From contig NZ_JAUYSS010000047.1 of the NCBI RefSeq assembly GCF_030695525.1, forward strand, positions 207,898 through 271,897: 64,000 nt of DNA, read 5' to 3'. Shown here one piece after another: positions 45,691 to 55,302 of this stretch. This DNA comes from Daejeonella sp. (GTDB lineage Bacteria > Bacteroidota > Bacteroidia > Sphingobacteriales > Sphingobacteriaceae). Each line of letters opens with the position of its first letter. Positions within the stretch are counted from its first letter, which is position 1. The translations under genes were made by a program, and so were the position numbers. Under the pieces are notes generated by a model that saw only the letters and a program-made list of their open reading frames with translations, was not told where the DNA came from and ran no database searches.

Positions 45691-47196
45691 ATGAAGAGAG
45701 ATGTTCAGGCACAAAGCTTAGCAAGGGAAGCCGAACAGGCAGCATTGCAATTACATACCCGCCGTCATTTTTTAAAGGAAGGAGCTATGGGCTTTGGGGC
45801 TTTGGCATTAGGCTCATTGCTTGGAAGCTGTGGTTTTGGTGGTAGTTCTGCTCCTAATGCCCTGTTCGATGCTTCCAATCCGCTTGCACCTAAGCCTCCG
45901 ATGTTTCCGGGGAAAGCTAAATCGGTCATTTATTTACACATGGCAGGGGCTCCTTCACAGCTGGAGATGTTTAGTTATAAACCAGAACTTGCAAAACTCG
46001 ATGGGCAGGAATGTCCGCAGTCATTGCTTGAAGGTAAAAAGTTTGCATTTATCAGGGGGGTGCCTAAAATGCTTGGTCCGCAGGCCAACTTTAAACAACA
46101 TGGAAAAAGTGGCTTATGGCTTTCAGATAATTTACCTCATCTGGCTACTGTAGCGGATGAGATTGCGATGCTGAATGCGGTTACTACCGATCAGTTCAAT
46201 CATGCACCTGCCCAATTAATGATGCAAACCGGTTCAGCCCGTCTCGGCAGGCCAAGTATAGGTGCCTGGGTGACCTATGGAATGGGATCAGAAAATAAAA
46301 ATTTACCGGGTTTCGTCGTTTTAACTTCCGGTGGCAATAATCCCGATGCGGGTAAAAGTGTTTGGGGAAGCGGCTTTTTGCCGAGTGTCTATCAGGGAGT
46401 TCAATGCAGGGGGGAGGGTGATCCGGTTCTGTTCATAAAAGATCCTGCAGGTATGGACAGGGATTTGCGTAAGGCATCCATTGATGCGATCAATAAAATA
46501 AATCAGGAACAGTTCGAAGAATTTAAAGATCCGGAAATTCTGTCGCGCATTGCGCAATATGAAATGGCCTATAAGATGCAAATCTCTGTACCGGAGGTAA
46601 TGAATATTAATGATGAACCGGCATACATCCACGAGATGTATGGTACAGAACCGGGTAAAACAAGCTTTGCAAACAATGTCTTACTGGCCAGAAAGCTGGT
46701 TGAGAAGGGTGTTCGCTTTGTTCAGTTATTTGACTGGGGATGGGATACGCATGGTACTTCTGCCAGTGGTTCGGTAGATATTGGTCTGGTAAATAAATGC
46801 AGGAATGTAGATAAGCCGATCACTGCACTAATTCTTGATCTGAAGCAAAGAGGCTTGCTTGATGAAACCCTGATCGTTTGGGGTGCAGAATTTGGCAGAA
46901 CACCAATGCAGGAGAATCGTGAAGGTAAGGATATGCCATTTAAAGGCAGGGACCATCATGCCGCTGCCTTCAACATGTGGATGGCTGGAGGCGGTATTAA
47001 AGGCGGTACCACTTATGGAGAAACAGATGAAATAGGGTATGATATTGTGAATGGCAAGACAGAAGCATTTGATATTCAGGCTACTATACTTAATCAACTG
47101 GGCTTTGACCATGAGAAATTCACCTATGAATCTCAGGGCAGACCATTCCGTTTAACGGATGTTGGAGGGAAAGTGATAACCGATATTTTAGCATAA
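45691..47196 (+). CDS. DUF1501 protein with twin-arginine lipoprotein-like signal
   Basis: 501-aa alkaline-phosphatase-superfamily-like (sulfatase-related) protein. The N-terminus has TRRHFLKEGAMGFGALALG followed by LLGSCGF, which suggests Tat export and a lipobox Cys. Downstream motifs include IYLHMAGAPSQLEMF, FVQLFDWGWDTHG, WGAEFGRTP and GRDHHAAAFNMW, characteristic of DUF1501. Follows the DUF1549/1553 gene by about 31 bp. ATG 45691 chosen over the TTG two codons earlier. Enzymatic activity unproven. Confidence 0.9.
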   Translation: MKRDVQAQSLAREAEQAALQLHTRRHFLKEGAMGFGALALGSLLGSCGFGGSSAPNALFDASNPLAPKPPMFPGKAKSVIYLHMAGAPSQLEMFSYKPELAKLDGQECPQSLLEGKKFAFIRGVPKMLGPQANFKQHGKSGLWLSDNLPHLATVADEIAMLNAVTTDQFNHAPAQLMMQTGSARLGRPSIGAWVTYGMGSENKNLPGFVVLTSGGNNPDAGKSVWGSGFLPSVYQGVQCRGEGDPVLFIKDPAGMDRDLRKASIDAINKINQEQFEEFKDPEILSRIAQYEMAYKMQISVPEVMNINDEPAYIHEMYGTEPGKTSFANNVLLARKLVEKGVRFVQLFDWGWDTHGTSASGSVDIGLVNKCRNVDKPITALILDLKQRGLLDETLIVWGAEFGRTPMQENREGKDMPFKGRDHHAAAFNMWMAGGGIKGGTTYGETDEIGYDIVNGKTEAFDIQATILNQLGFDHEKFTYESQGRPFRLTDVGGKVITDILA

Positions 47197-47216
47197 ACGA
47201 TTTTTGCGGAAATTAT

Positions 47217-48152
47217 ATGAGACAAGACAGAAGAAAGTTCATTAAAAAATCGGTCGCAGGTTCGGCTGCATTACTAGTATCCTCCTTAGAATCTTACGCA
47301 TTACCCAATATGACTACATCTTCTGTGAATAAAAATTACGATCTGAAAATAATGGCCACCAGTTGGGGCTATCAGGGAACAATGGATTCGTTTTGTGCAA
47401 AAGTGAAAAAGGAAGGATATGATGGGATAGAATTATGGTGGCCTACGGATAATAAAAAGGCGCAGGATGAAATATTTGCTGCCCTGAAGACTTATGATCT
47501 CGAAATCGGTTTCCTCTGCGGGGGATCTCAGTCCAACCCGCAGGAGCATCTCGAATTCTACAAAAGAATGGTGGATGCTGCCGCAAAGCAAAATATCCAG
47601 CGACCACTTTATATTAACAATCATTCCGGAAAAGACTATTTCAGTTTCGATGACAACAAAAAATTCATCGAGCATACTCAGGAATTGGCTAAAGAAACCG
47701 GCCTGTTAATTTGCCATGAAACACATCGCGGCAGGATGTTGTTTGCAGCACATATCACAAGAAATTTTCTTGAAAAATATCCCGATCTCAGGCTGACATT
47801 AGATATTTCTCACTGGTGCAATGTTCATGAGAGTTTACTTGCTGATCAGAAGGAGACCATTGATCTGGCATTAGCACGGACTGATCATATTCACGCACGT
47901 ATTGGCCATCCCGAAGGCCCGCAGGTAAATGACCCACGTGCACCTGAATGGGAACAAACTCTGAAACAGCATTTTGATTGGTGGGATAAAATTGTGGAGA
48001 GGAAGAGGAGAAACGGAGAGCGGGTTACTGTTCTTACGGAATTTGGACCGCCCGATTATATGCCCACCTATCCATATACCAGACAGCCATTGGCCGATCA
48101 ATGGGCCATTAATGTGCACATGATGCATTTGCTTAGAAAAAGATATTCCTGA
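47217..48152 (+). CDS. Secreted TIM-barrel sugar isomerase/epimerase-like protein
   Basis: 311-aa protein with a Tat-type signal (QDRRKFIKKSVAGSAALLVSS, 3-23) followed by an AP-endonuclease-2-like TIM barrel: GYDGIELWWP, ICHETHRGR, LTLDISHW and VLTEFGPPDY supply the Glu/His/Asp metal ligands. Expected substrate is a sugar or sugar-acid, in the periplasm. 20 bp after the DUF1501 stop, same operon. Confidence 0.85.
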   Translation: MRQDRRKFIKKSVAGSAALLVSSLESYALPNMTTSSVNKNYDLKIMATSWGYQGTMDSFCAKVKKEGYDGIELWWPTDNKKAQDEIFAALKTYDLEIGFLCGGSQSNPQEHLEFYKRMVDAAAKQNIQRPLYINNHSGKDYFSFDDNKKFIEHTQELAKETGLLICHETHRGRMLFAAHITRNFLEKYPDLRLTLDISHWCNVHESLLADQKETIDLALARTDHIHARIGHPEGPQVNDPRAPEWEQTLKQHFDWWDKIVERKRRNGERVTVLTEFGPPDYMPTYPYTRQPLADQWAINVHMMHLLRKRYS

Positions 48153-48167
48153 TTTCATATTCCCTGA

Positions 48168-49592
48168 ATGAGCACATTACTTATTTTTTTGTTTAACCTG
48201 CCTGATTTTGCCGGGAGCTTTCACCCTCTGTTAGTACATCTCCCGATCGGAATATTGCTGCTCGCCGCCTTGTTTCAATTATTATCTCGGAAGGAAAAAT
48301 ATCAGTCCTTGTCTTCAGCGGTAGGTATTTCTTTGTTTATTGGAATGGTCAGTGCGATTGCATCCTGTATCAGTGGCTACCTGCTGTCAGGCAGCGGTGA
48401 TTATGATGAAGACATGATTTTTAATCATCAATGGTCCGGTATCGCGCTTGCTGTAATTTCGATTTTTGCATGGTATTTAAACCGGAAGGGAAGGCAAATT
48501 ACCTGGATTACTGCTCTTATGGTGTTTCTGATTGTCCTTACCGGGCATTTTGGAGGTTCCATAACTCATGGTTCAGATTACCTGACAAGGGCATTCTCAG
48601 CAGACGGTTCAGGGCAGGCTGAAGAAAAAAGAAAGCCTATTCCGAACGTTCAGCAAGCGCTTGCTTATCAGGATGTTATCAAGCCAATTCTGACTTCAAA
48701 ATGTTATAAATGTCATGGGCCCAATAAACAGAAGGGAAAACTAAGACTAGACATTCCTGATTTTATTTTAAAAGGAGGCAAGGGTGGAAAAGCAATTATT
48801 GCCGGAAATACCGATGAAAGTGAATTGATTAAACGGATCTTATTGTCAAAAGAGAGTGATGATCATATGCCGCCTCTTGAACAGCCGCAGCTTACTAAAA
48901 CCGAAATGGATCTGATCCATTGGTGGGTTAGCAGCGGAGCGGATTTTAATAAAAAGGTAGCTGACCTGGCTCAATCGGAAAAAATAAAACCGGTGCTTTT
49001 ATCTCTTCAATCTGAAGAAAAGACTGAATCAGTTTTAATCTCTGATATTCCGGAAAAGACTGTCGGACAAGCAGATGCAAAGGTCGTTCAGGACCTGCTT
49101 GCCCGTGGTGTTGCGGTTATACCGGTCGCACTAAATAGTAATTACCTTTCTGTCAATTTTGTAGCACTTGATTCAATCACGAATAGTGATTTGCAATTAC
49201 TGGAAAAATTAAGCAAGCAAGTGATATGGTTAAAAATCGGAGACTCCAATCTGGATGATAATAAACTAAAATTAATTTCGAAATTGTCTTCACTTACCCG
49301 TCTTTCCATTGAGCGTACTAAGGTGAGTGATTCCGGAATTGCCTTGTTGAACAGTTTGTCAAAACTGACTTACCTTAATCTGGTTGGCACTGCTGTAACA
49401 TCCAAGGGGCTAAACCAGTTGAAATCATTGAAAGACCTGAGACAGATCTTTTTATACCAGACTGCGATTTCGGAAGCTGAGTTCAGTCAGCTCAGTAAAT
49501 TATTTCCTAAAGCTGTTATTGATACCGGGGGGTATAAACTTCAATTTCTGGAAAGTGATACTGTGGAATTAAAATCAGCAAGAGAAAAGTAG
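48168..49592 (+). CDS. DUF2231 membrane / cytochrome c / LRR-like protein
   Basis: 474 aa in three parts: an N-terminal DUF2231-type membrane domain with four helices (about 15-35, 43-62, 82-100, 105-125; FHPLLVHLPIGILLLAALF), a PSCyt1-type cytochrome domain with C179-Y-K-C182-H183 and MPP as possible distal ligand region, and leucine-rich repeat-like units at about 355-440. Likely anchors an electron-transfer heme in the inner membrane facing the periplasm. Follows the TIM-barrel gene by 15 bp. Confidence 0.85.
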   Translation: MSTLLIFLFNLPDFAGSFHPLLVHLPIGILLLAALFQLLSRKEKYQSLSSAVGISLFIGMVSAIASCISGYLLSGSGDYDEDMIFNHQWSGIALAVISIFAWYLNRKGRQITWITALMVFLIVLTGHFGGSITHGSDYLTRAFSADGSGQAEEKRKPIPNVQQALAYQDVIKPILTSKCYKCHGPNKQKGKLRLDIPDFILKGGKGGKAIIAGNTDESELIKRILLSKESDDHMPPLEQPQLTKTEMDLIHWWVSSGADFNKKVADLAQSEKIKPVLLSLQSEEKTESVLISDIPEKTVGQADAKVVQDLLARGVAVIPVALNSNYLSVNFVALDSITNSDLQLLEKLSKQVIWLKIGDSNLDDNKLKLISKLSSLTRLSIERTKVSDSGIALLNSLSKLTYLNLVGTAVTSKGLNQLKSLKDLRQIFLYQTAISEAEFSQLSKLFPKAVIDTGGYKLQFLESDTVELKSAREK

Positions 49593-49690
49593 TTGGATTT
49601 TGAGTTGAATATTAATAGGAAATTAACATGCATGTAAAAATTAACATGCAGATTTGGAATGGGTGTTATAATAAATAAAATTTAGAGGTA

Positions 49691-50527
49691 ATGAAAAAAA
49701 ATGTGAATAGTCAGAGCCGAAGGAAATTTATTCAGCAGATTTCTTTGGCATCCGCTTTATTGCTCAGTGGCAAGATTACTGATCTTTCTGCAGAAGAAGT
49801 TTATGGTCTGAAAGCCAAAGTTAGGCTGAGATTTGTGCTTGCATCCGACTTTCATTATGGGCAACCGAATACAGCATTTGATGAAATGACTGATAAGGTG
49901 ATCAATCAGATTAATTTATTCAATAAGAGTAATCGTATTGATTTTTGTGTGCTCAATGGCGATATAATTCATAACGAAGAGAACCTTTTACCTTTGGTCA
50001 AGATAAAAACAGATAATCTTCAGGTGCCCTATTATGTTGTTAGGGGAAACCATGACATGGTAACAGAAGAACAATGGAATGAGGTATGGAAAATGCCTTT
50101 GAACCACAGTTTTGAGGCTAAGGGCTCGGCATTTATACTTGCAGATACTTCAAATGTGCAGGGAACTTATGTATCACCCGATCTGCAGTGGTTGAAGGAA
50201 AAGCTGGAGCAATACAAAAGCAAAAAGAACGTATTTCTGATTCTGCATATTCCTCAGGCAAAATGGACTAAACATGCGATTGATACCCCGGAGTTTTTCG
50301 AACTAATACATAAATATCCGAATATCAGGGCCGGATTTCACGGGCACGAGCATGATCAGGATGGAGTGATTATGGCGAAAAATATCCCATTCTTATTCGA
50401 TTCGCATGTTGGAGGAAGCTGGGGAACACCTTATAGAGGTTTCCGGGTCGTGGAGTTATTGAATGATGGGACACTTGTTACCTACATGATGAACCCAACA
50501 GAAAAACAGGGGGAACTTAAATATTAA
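49691..50527 (+). CDS. Secreted metallophosphoesterase
   Basis: 278-aa calcineurin-like phosphoesterase with SQSRRKFIQQISLASALLLSG as Tat-type signal. Metal-binding motifs: ASDFHYG (D/H), NGDIIHNE (GD), VRGNHD (GNHD), H in LILHIPQAKW and FHGHEHD (GHxH). Substrate class (phosphomonoester, diester, nucleotide) unknown. Last of five co-directional exported proteins, 98 bp after the previous stop. Confidence 0.88.
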   Translation: MKKNVNSQSRRKFIQQISLASALLLSGKITDLSAEEVYGLKAKVRLRFVLASDFHYGQPNTAFDEMTDKVINQINLFNKSNRIDFCVLNGDIIHNEENLLPLVKIKTDNLQVPYYVVRGNHDMVTEEQWNEVWKMPLNHSFEAKGSAFILADTSNVQGTYVSPDLQWLKEKLEQYKSKKNVFLILHIPQAKWTKHAIDTPEFFELIHKYPNIRAGFHGHEHDQDGVIMAKNIPFLFDSHVGGSWGTPYRGFRVVELLNDGTLVTYMMNPTEKQGELKY

Positions 50528-50594
50528 AGCAGGGTCGGTTTCTCCTCAGACCTGCCTGTCCCTAGCTAGCGCACGCGCAATGTCATTAAGTTAA

Positions 50595-50670
50595 GGATTA
50601 CGATCCTGACGAAAGTCAGGATCGTAATCCATTATTAAAAAAACGCATTGTCATTCTGGCGAAAGCCAGA
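50595..50670. repeat. Two GAAA-loop perfect hairpins
   Basis: Hairpin 1: 16-bp stem GGATTACGATCCTGAC (50595-50610) closing GAAA, complement at 50615-50630. Hairpin 2: 7-bp stem TTCTGGC (50653-50659) closing GAAA, complement at 50664-50670. Both share CTG-R-CGAAAG-Y-CAG and look like dispersed repeat units, possibly serving as a transcript end of the upstream gene. Confidence 0.8.
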
Positions 50671-50711
50671 ACCTTCTGCCCATTAAATAATGGCATTGCG
50701 CACGCCTGAAG

Positions 50712-50925
50712 CAGCGTCGGGCTGCCCTTCCCAATGAAAAGCAGCTCTGGGTAAAATAAACCTTGCCGGAGGAGGTAGCTTCCGGCTATAGGTAATTTGA
50801 TGTAGAACGCGAATTCTTGACTGATAACCCCGTAGGAAAGGACTGAACTAACCTATAGCATGCAGGTATTGCTTTCCAAAATCAAATTATTTCGGATCCA
50901 GAACCTTATCTTACCAATTATAGCG
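50712..50925 (+). repeat. Three-copy hairpin element, copy B (full, compact)
   Basis: Carries CGGGCTGCCC, CCAATGAAAAGCAGCT, GTAAAATAAACCTTGCC, then the perfect hairpin GCCGGA-GGAGGTAGCT-TCCGGC, and a second half with GGAAAG/CTTTCC and CTTTCCAAAATCAAATTATT. Same order as copy A (24275-24560) but with about 35 rather than 105 bp between the halves. Occupies the convergent spacer 50528-50960 together with the GAAA-loop hairpins; nothing else is seen there. Confidence 0.7.
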
Positions 50926-50960
50926 GTATTATTTTAGCCTTCATTATACCGGAACTCAGG

Positions 50961-53048
50961 TTATAAGGTATATTTAACTCCTCCAAAGAAATTGCGTTTA
51001 GCTGCTGCATTGAAAAAGCGGCCCCCAAATGCATTTGTATCATTCCCAAGGCTATAAGTTTCATTCAGCAGATTGTCTACCCCTGCATAAAAATCCAGAA
51101 CAGGTTTGCCGGGTTTGGAACTTCTCCAACCTGCTTTGAAATGCACCAGGTCAAAACTTCCTGCGTATACGCTGTTTGCATCATTCAAAGGAATTTTTGA
51201 AGTATAATTGTGCTGTGCAAAGAGGTAAAAATTCTTTTGAAAGCGAAAATCCAGACCGCTGACTATCACACTCCTGGGTGTACCGGTTAAACGGTTTCCT
51301 GAAAAATCACTGGTTCTAATCTGGTAATCTCTGAAAAAGTATTTACTGAGTGTAAAACTGTTTTGCAGCTGAAGTCCGCTTAAAAAACCTTTTGAACCCG
51401 GTTCGATAAGCCAATAGCTAGCCTGGGTCTCCACACCTGTTTGTCGGGTACCACCGGCATTCAAATAAAACTCCGTATCATCTGCGTTTACACGACGAAC
51501 AATTGCATTCTCAAGACGATACTGAAAAATGGAGGCATCCATCCATAGACGGTCATTGCTGTTACGTAAACGGAAACCTGCTTCATAGTTCCATCCAGTT
51601 TCAGAATCCAGAGTGGTATTGATTATATTGTCTGAAGCTCTAACCTCGGCAATTGTTGGAGGTGAATAACCTCTGCTAATAGTTGATCGAAGAGCCAGTA
51701 AATCTGAAAGCTGATAAGATAGTGCAAATCGTGGCATTAGTTCCGGATCAAAATTGCGTTCAAATCTGCTTGCATATGATCTGATATCTTTTGAAAACTT
51801 ATATCTGTAATAATTTAAGCTGGCTGCAACTTCTGCGGTAAGCTTATCGCCGATATTTGCAGAAAAACGTGTGAAATAGAAAAATTGACGCGAAAGTATA
51901 TCGTCCTGGGCCTGCAGACTACCCTGTACTCCACTGTTATTATTGTAATTGGCTATATCAGCACTGGTACCCTGCAATTCAAGTCCTGCATTCCATTTCC
52001 AGTTTACTGTTTTGTCTTCATTCCCGGATAATTCGAGGTAGGTTCTTATTCCACCAGTATATTCTTTACGGATCTCATAATTGGTAATGAATGGATTCAG
52101 ATAATCGGTTTTTGAACCAAAGACTGCAAAAACATGTCTTAAATTATCGGTTATCTTTGCATCATTTACTATTCCTGCATATAAAGTATTGTTTTCAATC
52201 CTTGCTTTTTGTGCAACAGGTCCTGCGACGAATGCGGTCGATGGTCTGGCTGCCTGTGGATTGGCAGTGTATTGTGCTAATGTTAAACCTCCGGGAGTTT
52301 TGTATTCCAGATCAGAGTAGAAAGCAAGTACACGAAGCTGATTCTCCTCTGCATAATTCATACGATACATCAGTTGTGCATAATGACGGCTCATGGCACT
52401 ATGTTCGCGGTAGCCATCTGATCTCTGATAAGAATGATTAATATTCAGGTACTGGTTTTTGAATTTTTTCTGAACAGCCAGTTTCTCATGAAATAAACCA
52501 TATGATCCGCTGCTGATACCTGCAGATGCCCAGCTACTGTCGGCATTATTATCCACAGGGTTTATCAAAACAACTCCGCCGGAGTTTGCTCCGAATAAAC
52601 TGCCATCCGGACCTTTTAAAACTTCGATATTATGGATGCTATTCACATCAATCAGATTCAGATAGGTATTTCCTCCCGCATCTGTCAAAGGGAGTTCATC
52701 CAGATAAATTTTTACGTTTCTTACCCCGAAAGGTGATCTGAGAGAGCTTCCCCGAATAGAGAGCCGATAACTTCCCGGTGATCTTTCTTCCATTCGGATG
52801 CCCGGGACTGTATTAAGCGCGGGCACCATTGAAATGCCGGGTTGGTCTCTTAATTGTTTATTACTGATTAAACTTACAGATGATGGAACTTTTAAAATGG
52901 GTTGTTCTGATAAGTAAGCCCTGATCACAATCTCGTTTACTTTCTGAACCGAATCTACTTTGCTTTGGGCAAAGCTCACATTCACTAATAATGTAAAAAT
53001 CAGGATGAATTTTATTCCTCTTAAACTAAAATATCTGCTTATTTCCAT
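50961..53048 (-). CDS. TonB-dependent outer membrane receptor
   Basis: 695-aa outer membrane beta-barrel with a signal peptide (about 1-27, ending SFAQ), a plug domain (about 35-165; GVRNVKIYLDELPLTDAGG, IEVLKGPDGSLFGANSGGVVLI) and a 22-strand-type barrel ending in an aromatic-rich FFGGVKYTL. Resembles iron-complex/FecA-like receptors and not SusC (no long N-terminal CarbopepD domain), so a siderophore or vitamin is likelier than a glycan. No SusD gene nearby. Confidence 0.9.
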   Translation of the reverse strand: MEISRYFSLRGIKFILIFTLLVNVSFAQSKVDSVQKVNEIVIRAYLSEQPILKVPSSVSLISNKQLRDQPGISMVPALNTVPGIRMEERSPGSYRLSIRGSSLRSPFGVRNVKIYLDELPLTDAGGNTYLNLIDVNSIHNIEVLKGPDGSLFGANSGGVVLINPVDNNADSSWASAGISSGSYGLFHEKLAVQKKFKNQYLNINHSYQRSDGYREHSAMSRHYAQLMYRMNYAEENQLRVLAFYSDLEYKTPGGLTLAQYTANPQAARPSTAFVAGPVAQKARIENNTLYAGIVNDAKITDNLRHVFAVFGSKTDYLNPFITNYEIRKEYTGGIRTYLELSGNEDKTVNWKWNAGLELQGTSADIANYNNNSGVQGSLQAQDDILSRQFFYFTRFSANIGDKLTAEVAASLNYYRYKFSKDIRSYASRFERNFDPELMPRFALSYQLSDLLALRSTISRGYSPPTIAEVRASDNIINTTLDSETGWNYEAGFRLRNSNDRLWMDASIFQYRLENAIVRRVNADDTEFYLNAGGTRQTGVETQASYWLIEPGSKGFLSGLQLQNSFTLSKYFFRDYQIRTSDFSGNRLTGTPRSVIVSGLDFRFQKNFYLFAQHNYTSKIPLNDANSVYAGSFDLVHFKAGWRSSKPGKPVLDFYAGVDNLLNETYSLGNDTNAFGGRFFNAAAKRNFFGGVKYTL

Positions 53049-53196
53049 TTCTTATTTTGACTATTTTTTTTTTCTTAGGCGGGGCTAATTTATTAAAACT
53101 TCTAATGGTTTTTGTGTTTTTAAGCTATGATAAAGTTTAATTGATGTAAAATTTTTGAGTGAATTGCCTGAATAAAGCATTGATTCGCTTATAAAT

Positions 53197-53226
53197 AAAA
53201 AACCACCCGGCTAGGAATGGTTTTTT
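53197..53226 (-). terminator. Terminator of the grpE-dnaJ unit
   Basis: 9-bp stem AAAAAACCA/TGGTTTTTT with a 12-nt loop; on the minus strand it ends in a T-run, 36 bp past the dnaJ stop. Near symmetrical, so it could also work on the plus strand. Confidence 0.75.
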
Positions 53227-53261
53227 TAAGTTGATTAAATAAAAAACTATATTAATTCTAT

Positions 53262-54434
53262 CTATTCGAAATATTCCTTCATTTTATCGAAAAAGCTCTT
53301 TTCATTTTTTCCCGGCTGGGGTTTGAAGTTCGGAGATTCCCTGAGTCTGTCAAGTATTTCAATCTCATCCTTTGATAATGCTTTTGGAGTCCAGATATTG
53401 ACATATACAAGTTGATCCCCTTTGTGATATGAATTCACTTCAGGTACACCCTTTGCTTTAAGCCGTAAAATCTTCCCGCCCTGTGTGCCGGGATCAATCT
53501 TAATTTTTGCTTTTCCATCAATGGTTGGAACTTCAATGCTGGCACCGATGGCAGCATCAATAAAACTGATGTGAAGGTCGTAAATGACATTATTCCCCTC
53601 GCGTTTTAATGATTCATGAGGGATTTCTTCAATAAGAATAATCAGATCGCCAGGAATACCACCTCTTGGTGCAGCGTTTCCTTTGCCACTCATCGAAAGT
53701 TGCATGCCTTCACTAACCCCTGCAGGAATATTGATGCTTATTGTTTCTTCTCCTCTTGTAAGCCCATCACCGTGGCAAACAGTACATTTTGAAGTAATCT
53801 GCGTTCCTTCACCATTACAGGTAGGGCAGGTGCTGGTAGTTTGCATCTGACCTAAAATGGTATTGGTTACCCTTCTTACTGCTCCGGATCCGTTACAGGT
53901 ACTACAAGTATTAAAAGAGGATTTATCTTTTGCCCCACTTCCATCGCAGGTGTCACAAATCACTTGTTTGTTAACTTTTACTTTTTTCTCAACTCCCTTG
54001 GCTATCTCTTCAAGACTTAATTTAACCTTGATGCGAAGATTACTTCCTCTGGAAGCACGGCGTCCACCTCTGCTCTGTTGCTGACCACCGAAAAAACTAT
54101 CAAACGGACTGCCAGCACCGCCGCCACCGCCAAAGATGTCTCCAAACTGACTGAAGATATCTTCCATATTCATGTGACCACCACCATAGCCGCCGCCATT
54201 CGGACTGGAAGCTCCACCAGCATGACCAAACTGATCGTACCTCTTTTTCTTATCAGGATTGCTCAACACCTCGTAGGCCTCTGCGGCTTCCTTGAAATTC
54301 TCTTCAGATGCTTTATCTCCCGGATTTTTATCCGGATGATATTTAATTGCCATTTTCCGATAAGCTTTCTTTATCTCATCGGCATTAGAACTGCGTGTGA
54401 CACCAAGTATGTCGTAATAATCTCTTTTAGCCAT
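53262..54434 (-). CDS. dnaJ: Chaperone protein DnaJ
   Basis: 390-aa Hsp40 type I co-chaperone of DnaK. J domain 1-70 with HPD (33-35), Gly/Phe-rich linker (about 75-125), four CxxCxGxG zinc repeats ([36 protein letters not shown]) and a C-terminal substrate domain. 77 bp downstream of grpE on the same strand; the pair is probably one heat-shock unit. DnaK itself is not in the window (the Hsp70 at 14.7 kb is HscA-like). Confidence 0.96.
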   Translation of the reverse strand: MAKRDYYDILGVTRSSNADEIKKAYRKMAIKYHPDKNPGDKASEENFKEAAEAYEVLSNPDKKKRYDQFGHAGGASSPNGGGYGGGHMNMEDIFSQFGDIFGGGGGAGSPFDSFFGGQQQSRGGRRASRGSNLRIKVKLSLEEIAKGVEKKVKVNKQVICDTCDGSGAKDKSSFNTCSTCNGSGAVRRVTNTILGQMQTTSTCPTCNGEGTQITSKCTVCHGDGLTRGEETISINIPAGVSEGMQLSMSGKGNAAPRGGIPGDLIILIEEIPHESLKREGNNVIYDLHISFIDAAIGASIEVPTIDGKAKIKIDPGTQGGKILRLKAKGVPEVNSYHKGDQLVYVNIWTPKALSKDEIEILDRLRESPNFKPQPGKNEKSFFDKMKEYFE

Positions 54435-54511
54435 TTTTATAAATCAACAATATGCATTATGTTTAATTGAGCAATTATCTCTGATTTGAATATAATTGCC
54501 AGCATATTATT

Positions 54512-55132
54512 TTATGCACCAATAATAACTTTTGCAAAGCGTATAACCTTATCATTCAGTAAATACCCCTTTTCTAACTCATCAATCACCTTGCCTTTCA
54601 AATCAGCTGAGGGTGCCGGAATACTTGTAATACCCTCATGCAGGTCGGCATCAAATTCTTTGCCTATTGATTCCATTTCCTTCAAACCTTTTTGGTTAAG
54701 GATACCTTTTAATTTATGTTGAACAAGTGTAACCCCTTCTTTCACAGCAATTACATCAGTGGCAGTTTCTATTGATTTTTGCGCCCTCTCAAAATCGTCG
54801 AGTACGGTTAATAAATCAGATATGACATCTTTTCCTGCTATCTGCAATAATTCCAGGCGCTCCTTACTTGTGCGGCGTTTAAAATTGTCAAATTCTGCAT
54901 ATAAACGCAGGTATTTATTCTGCCATTCGGTTGCCTCTGCCTTTAATTTATCTTCCTCTGAAATTTGGGACTCCGAATTTGCAGAAGAAGTACCTTCTTC
55001 TACATCACCTATAACTTCATTGTTATCAGTTTCATTTCCAGGCAGCATTTCATTTTGTTCTGTATTTTCAGGATTTTGATTCACTTCCATTTTGTTCTTC
55101 TTCTTTTTATTCAATATTTCTGAAAAGTTCAT
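54512..55132 (-). CDS. grpE: Nucleotide exchange factor GrpE
   Basis: 206-aa exchange factor for DnaK with a charged, disordered N-terminus (1-70), a long helix (YLRLYAEFDNFKRRTSKERLE) and the beta domain ending GKGYLLNDKVIRFAKVIIG-like (seen as EKGYLLNDKVIRFAKV). Start uncertain: ATG 55132 (MNFSEIL) was chosen; ATG 55090 (MEVNQ) is also possible, and the frame is open to a TTG at 55159. A TATCTTTG box and an inverted repeat precede it. Confidence 0.92.
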   Translation of the reverse strand: MNFSEILNKKKKNKMEVNQNPENTEQNEMLPGNETDNNEVIGDVEEGTSSANSESQISEEDKLKAEATEWQNKYLRLYAEFDNFKRRTSKERLELLQIAGKDVISDLLTVLDDFERAQKSIETATDVIAVKEGVTLVQHKLKGILNQKGLKEMESIGKEFDADLHEGITSIPAPSADLKGKVIDELEKGYLLNDKVIRFAKVIIGA

Positions 55133-55140
55133 ATTAACTC

Positions 55141-55164
55141 TTGGCAATTTTTTTGCCAAAGATA
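55141..55164 (-). promoter_or_regulatory. grpE promoter: -7 box TATCTTTG overlapping an inverted repeat
   Basis: TATCTTTG (55157-55164, minus strand) matches TAnnTTTG, 24 nt before the chosen ATG. It overlaps the inverted repeat TTGGCAA/TTGCCAA (arms within 55141-55160), which is not CIRCE. It may be an operator of the heat-shock genes or a hairpin at the 5' end of the mRNA. Confidence 0.45.
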
Positions 55165-55302
55165 AAATCAGTCAAGCTGTCAGTGTTTTTGCAGGATAGA
55201 GGCTTAAAGAGCAAGGAACAAAGACAGGTCTACCGTCAATAAAAATTATGATTTAATTGAGCTTGAAATCAAATTAGTGTTATATCTGTTTTAATCTTTG
55301 CT

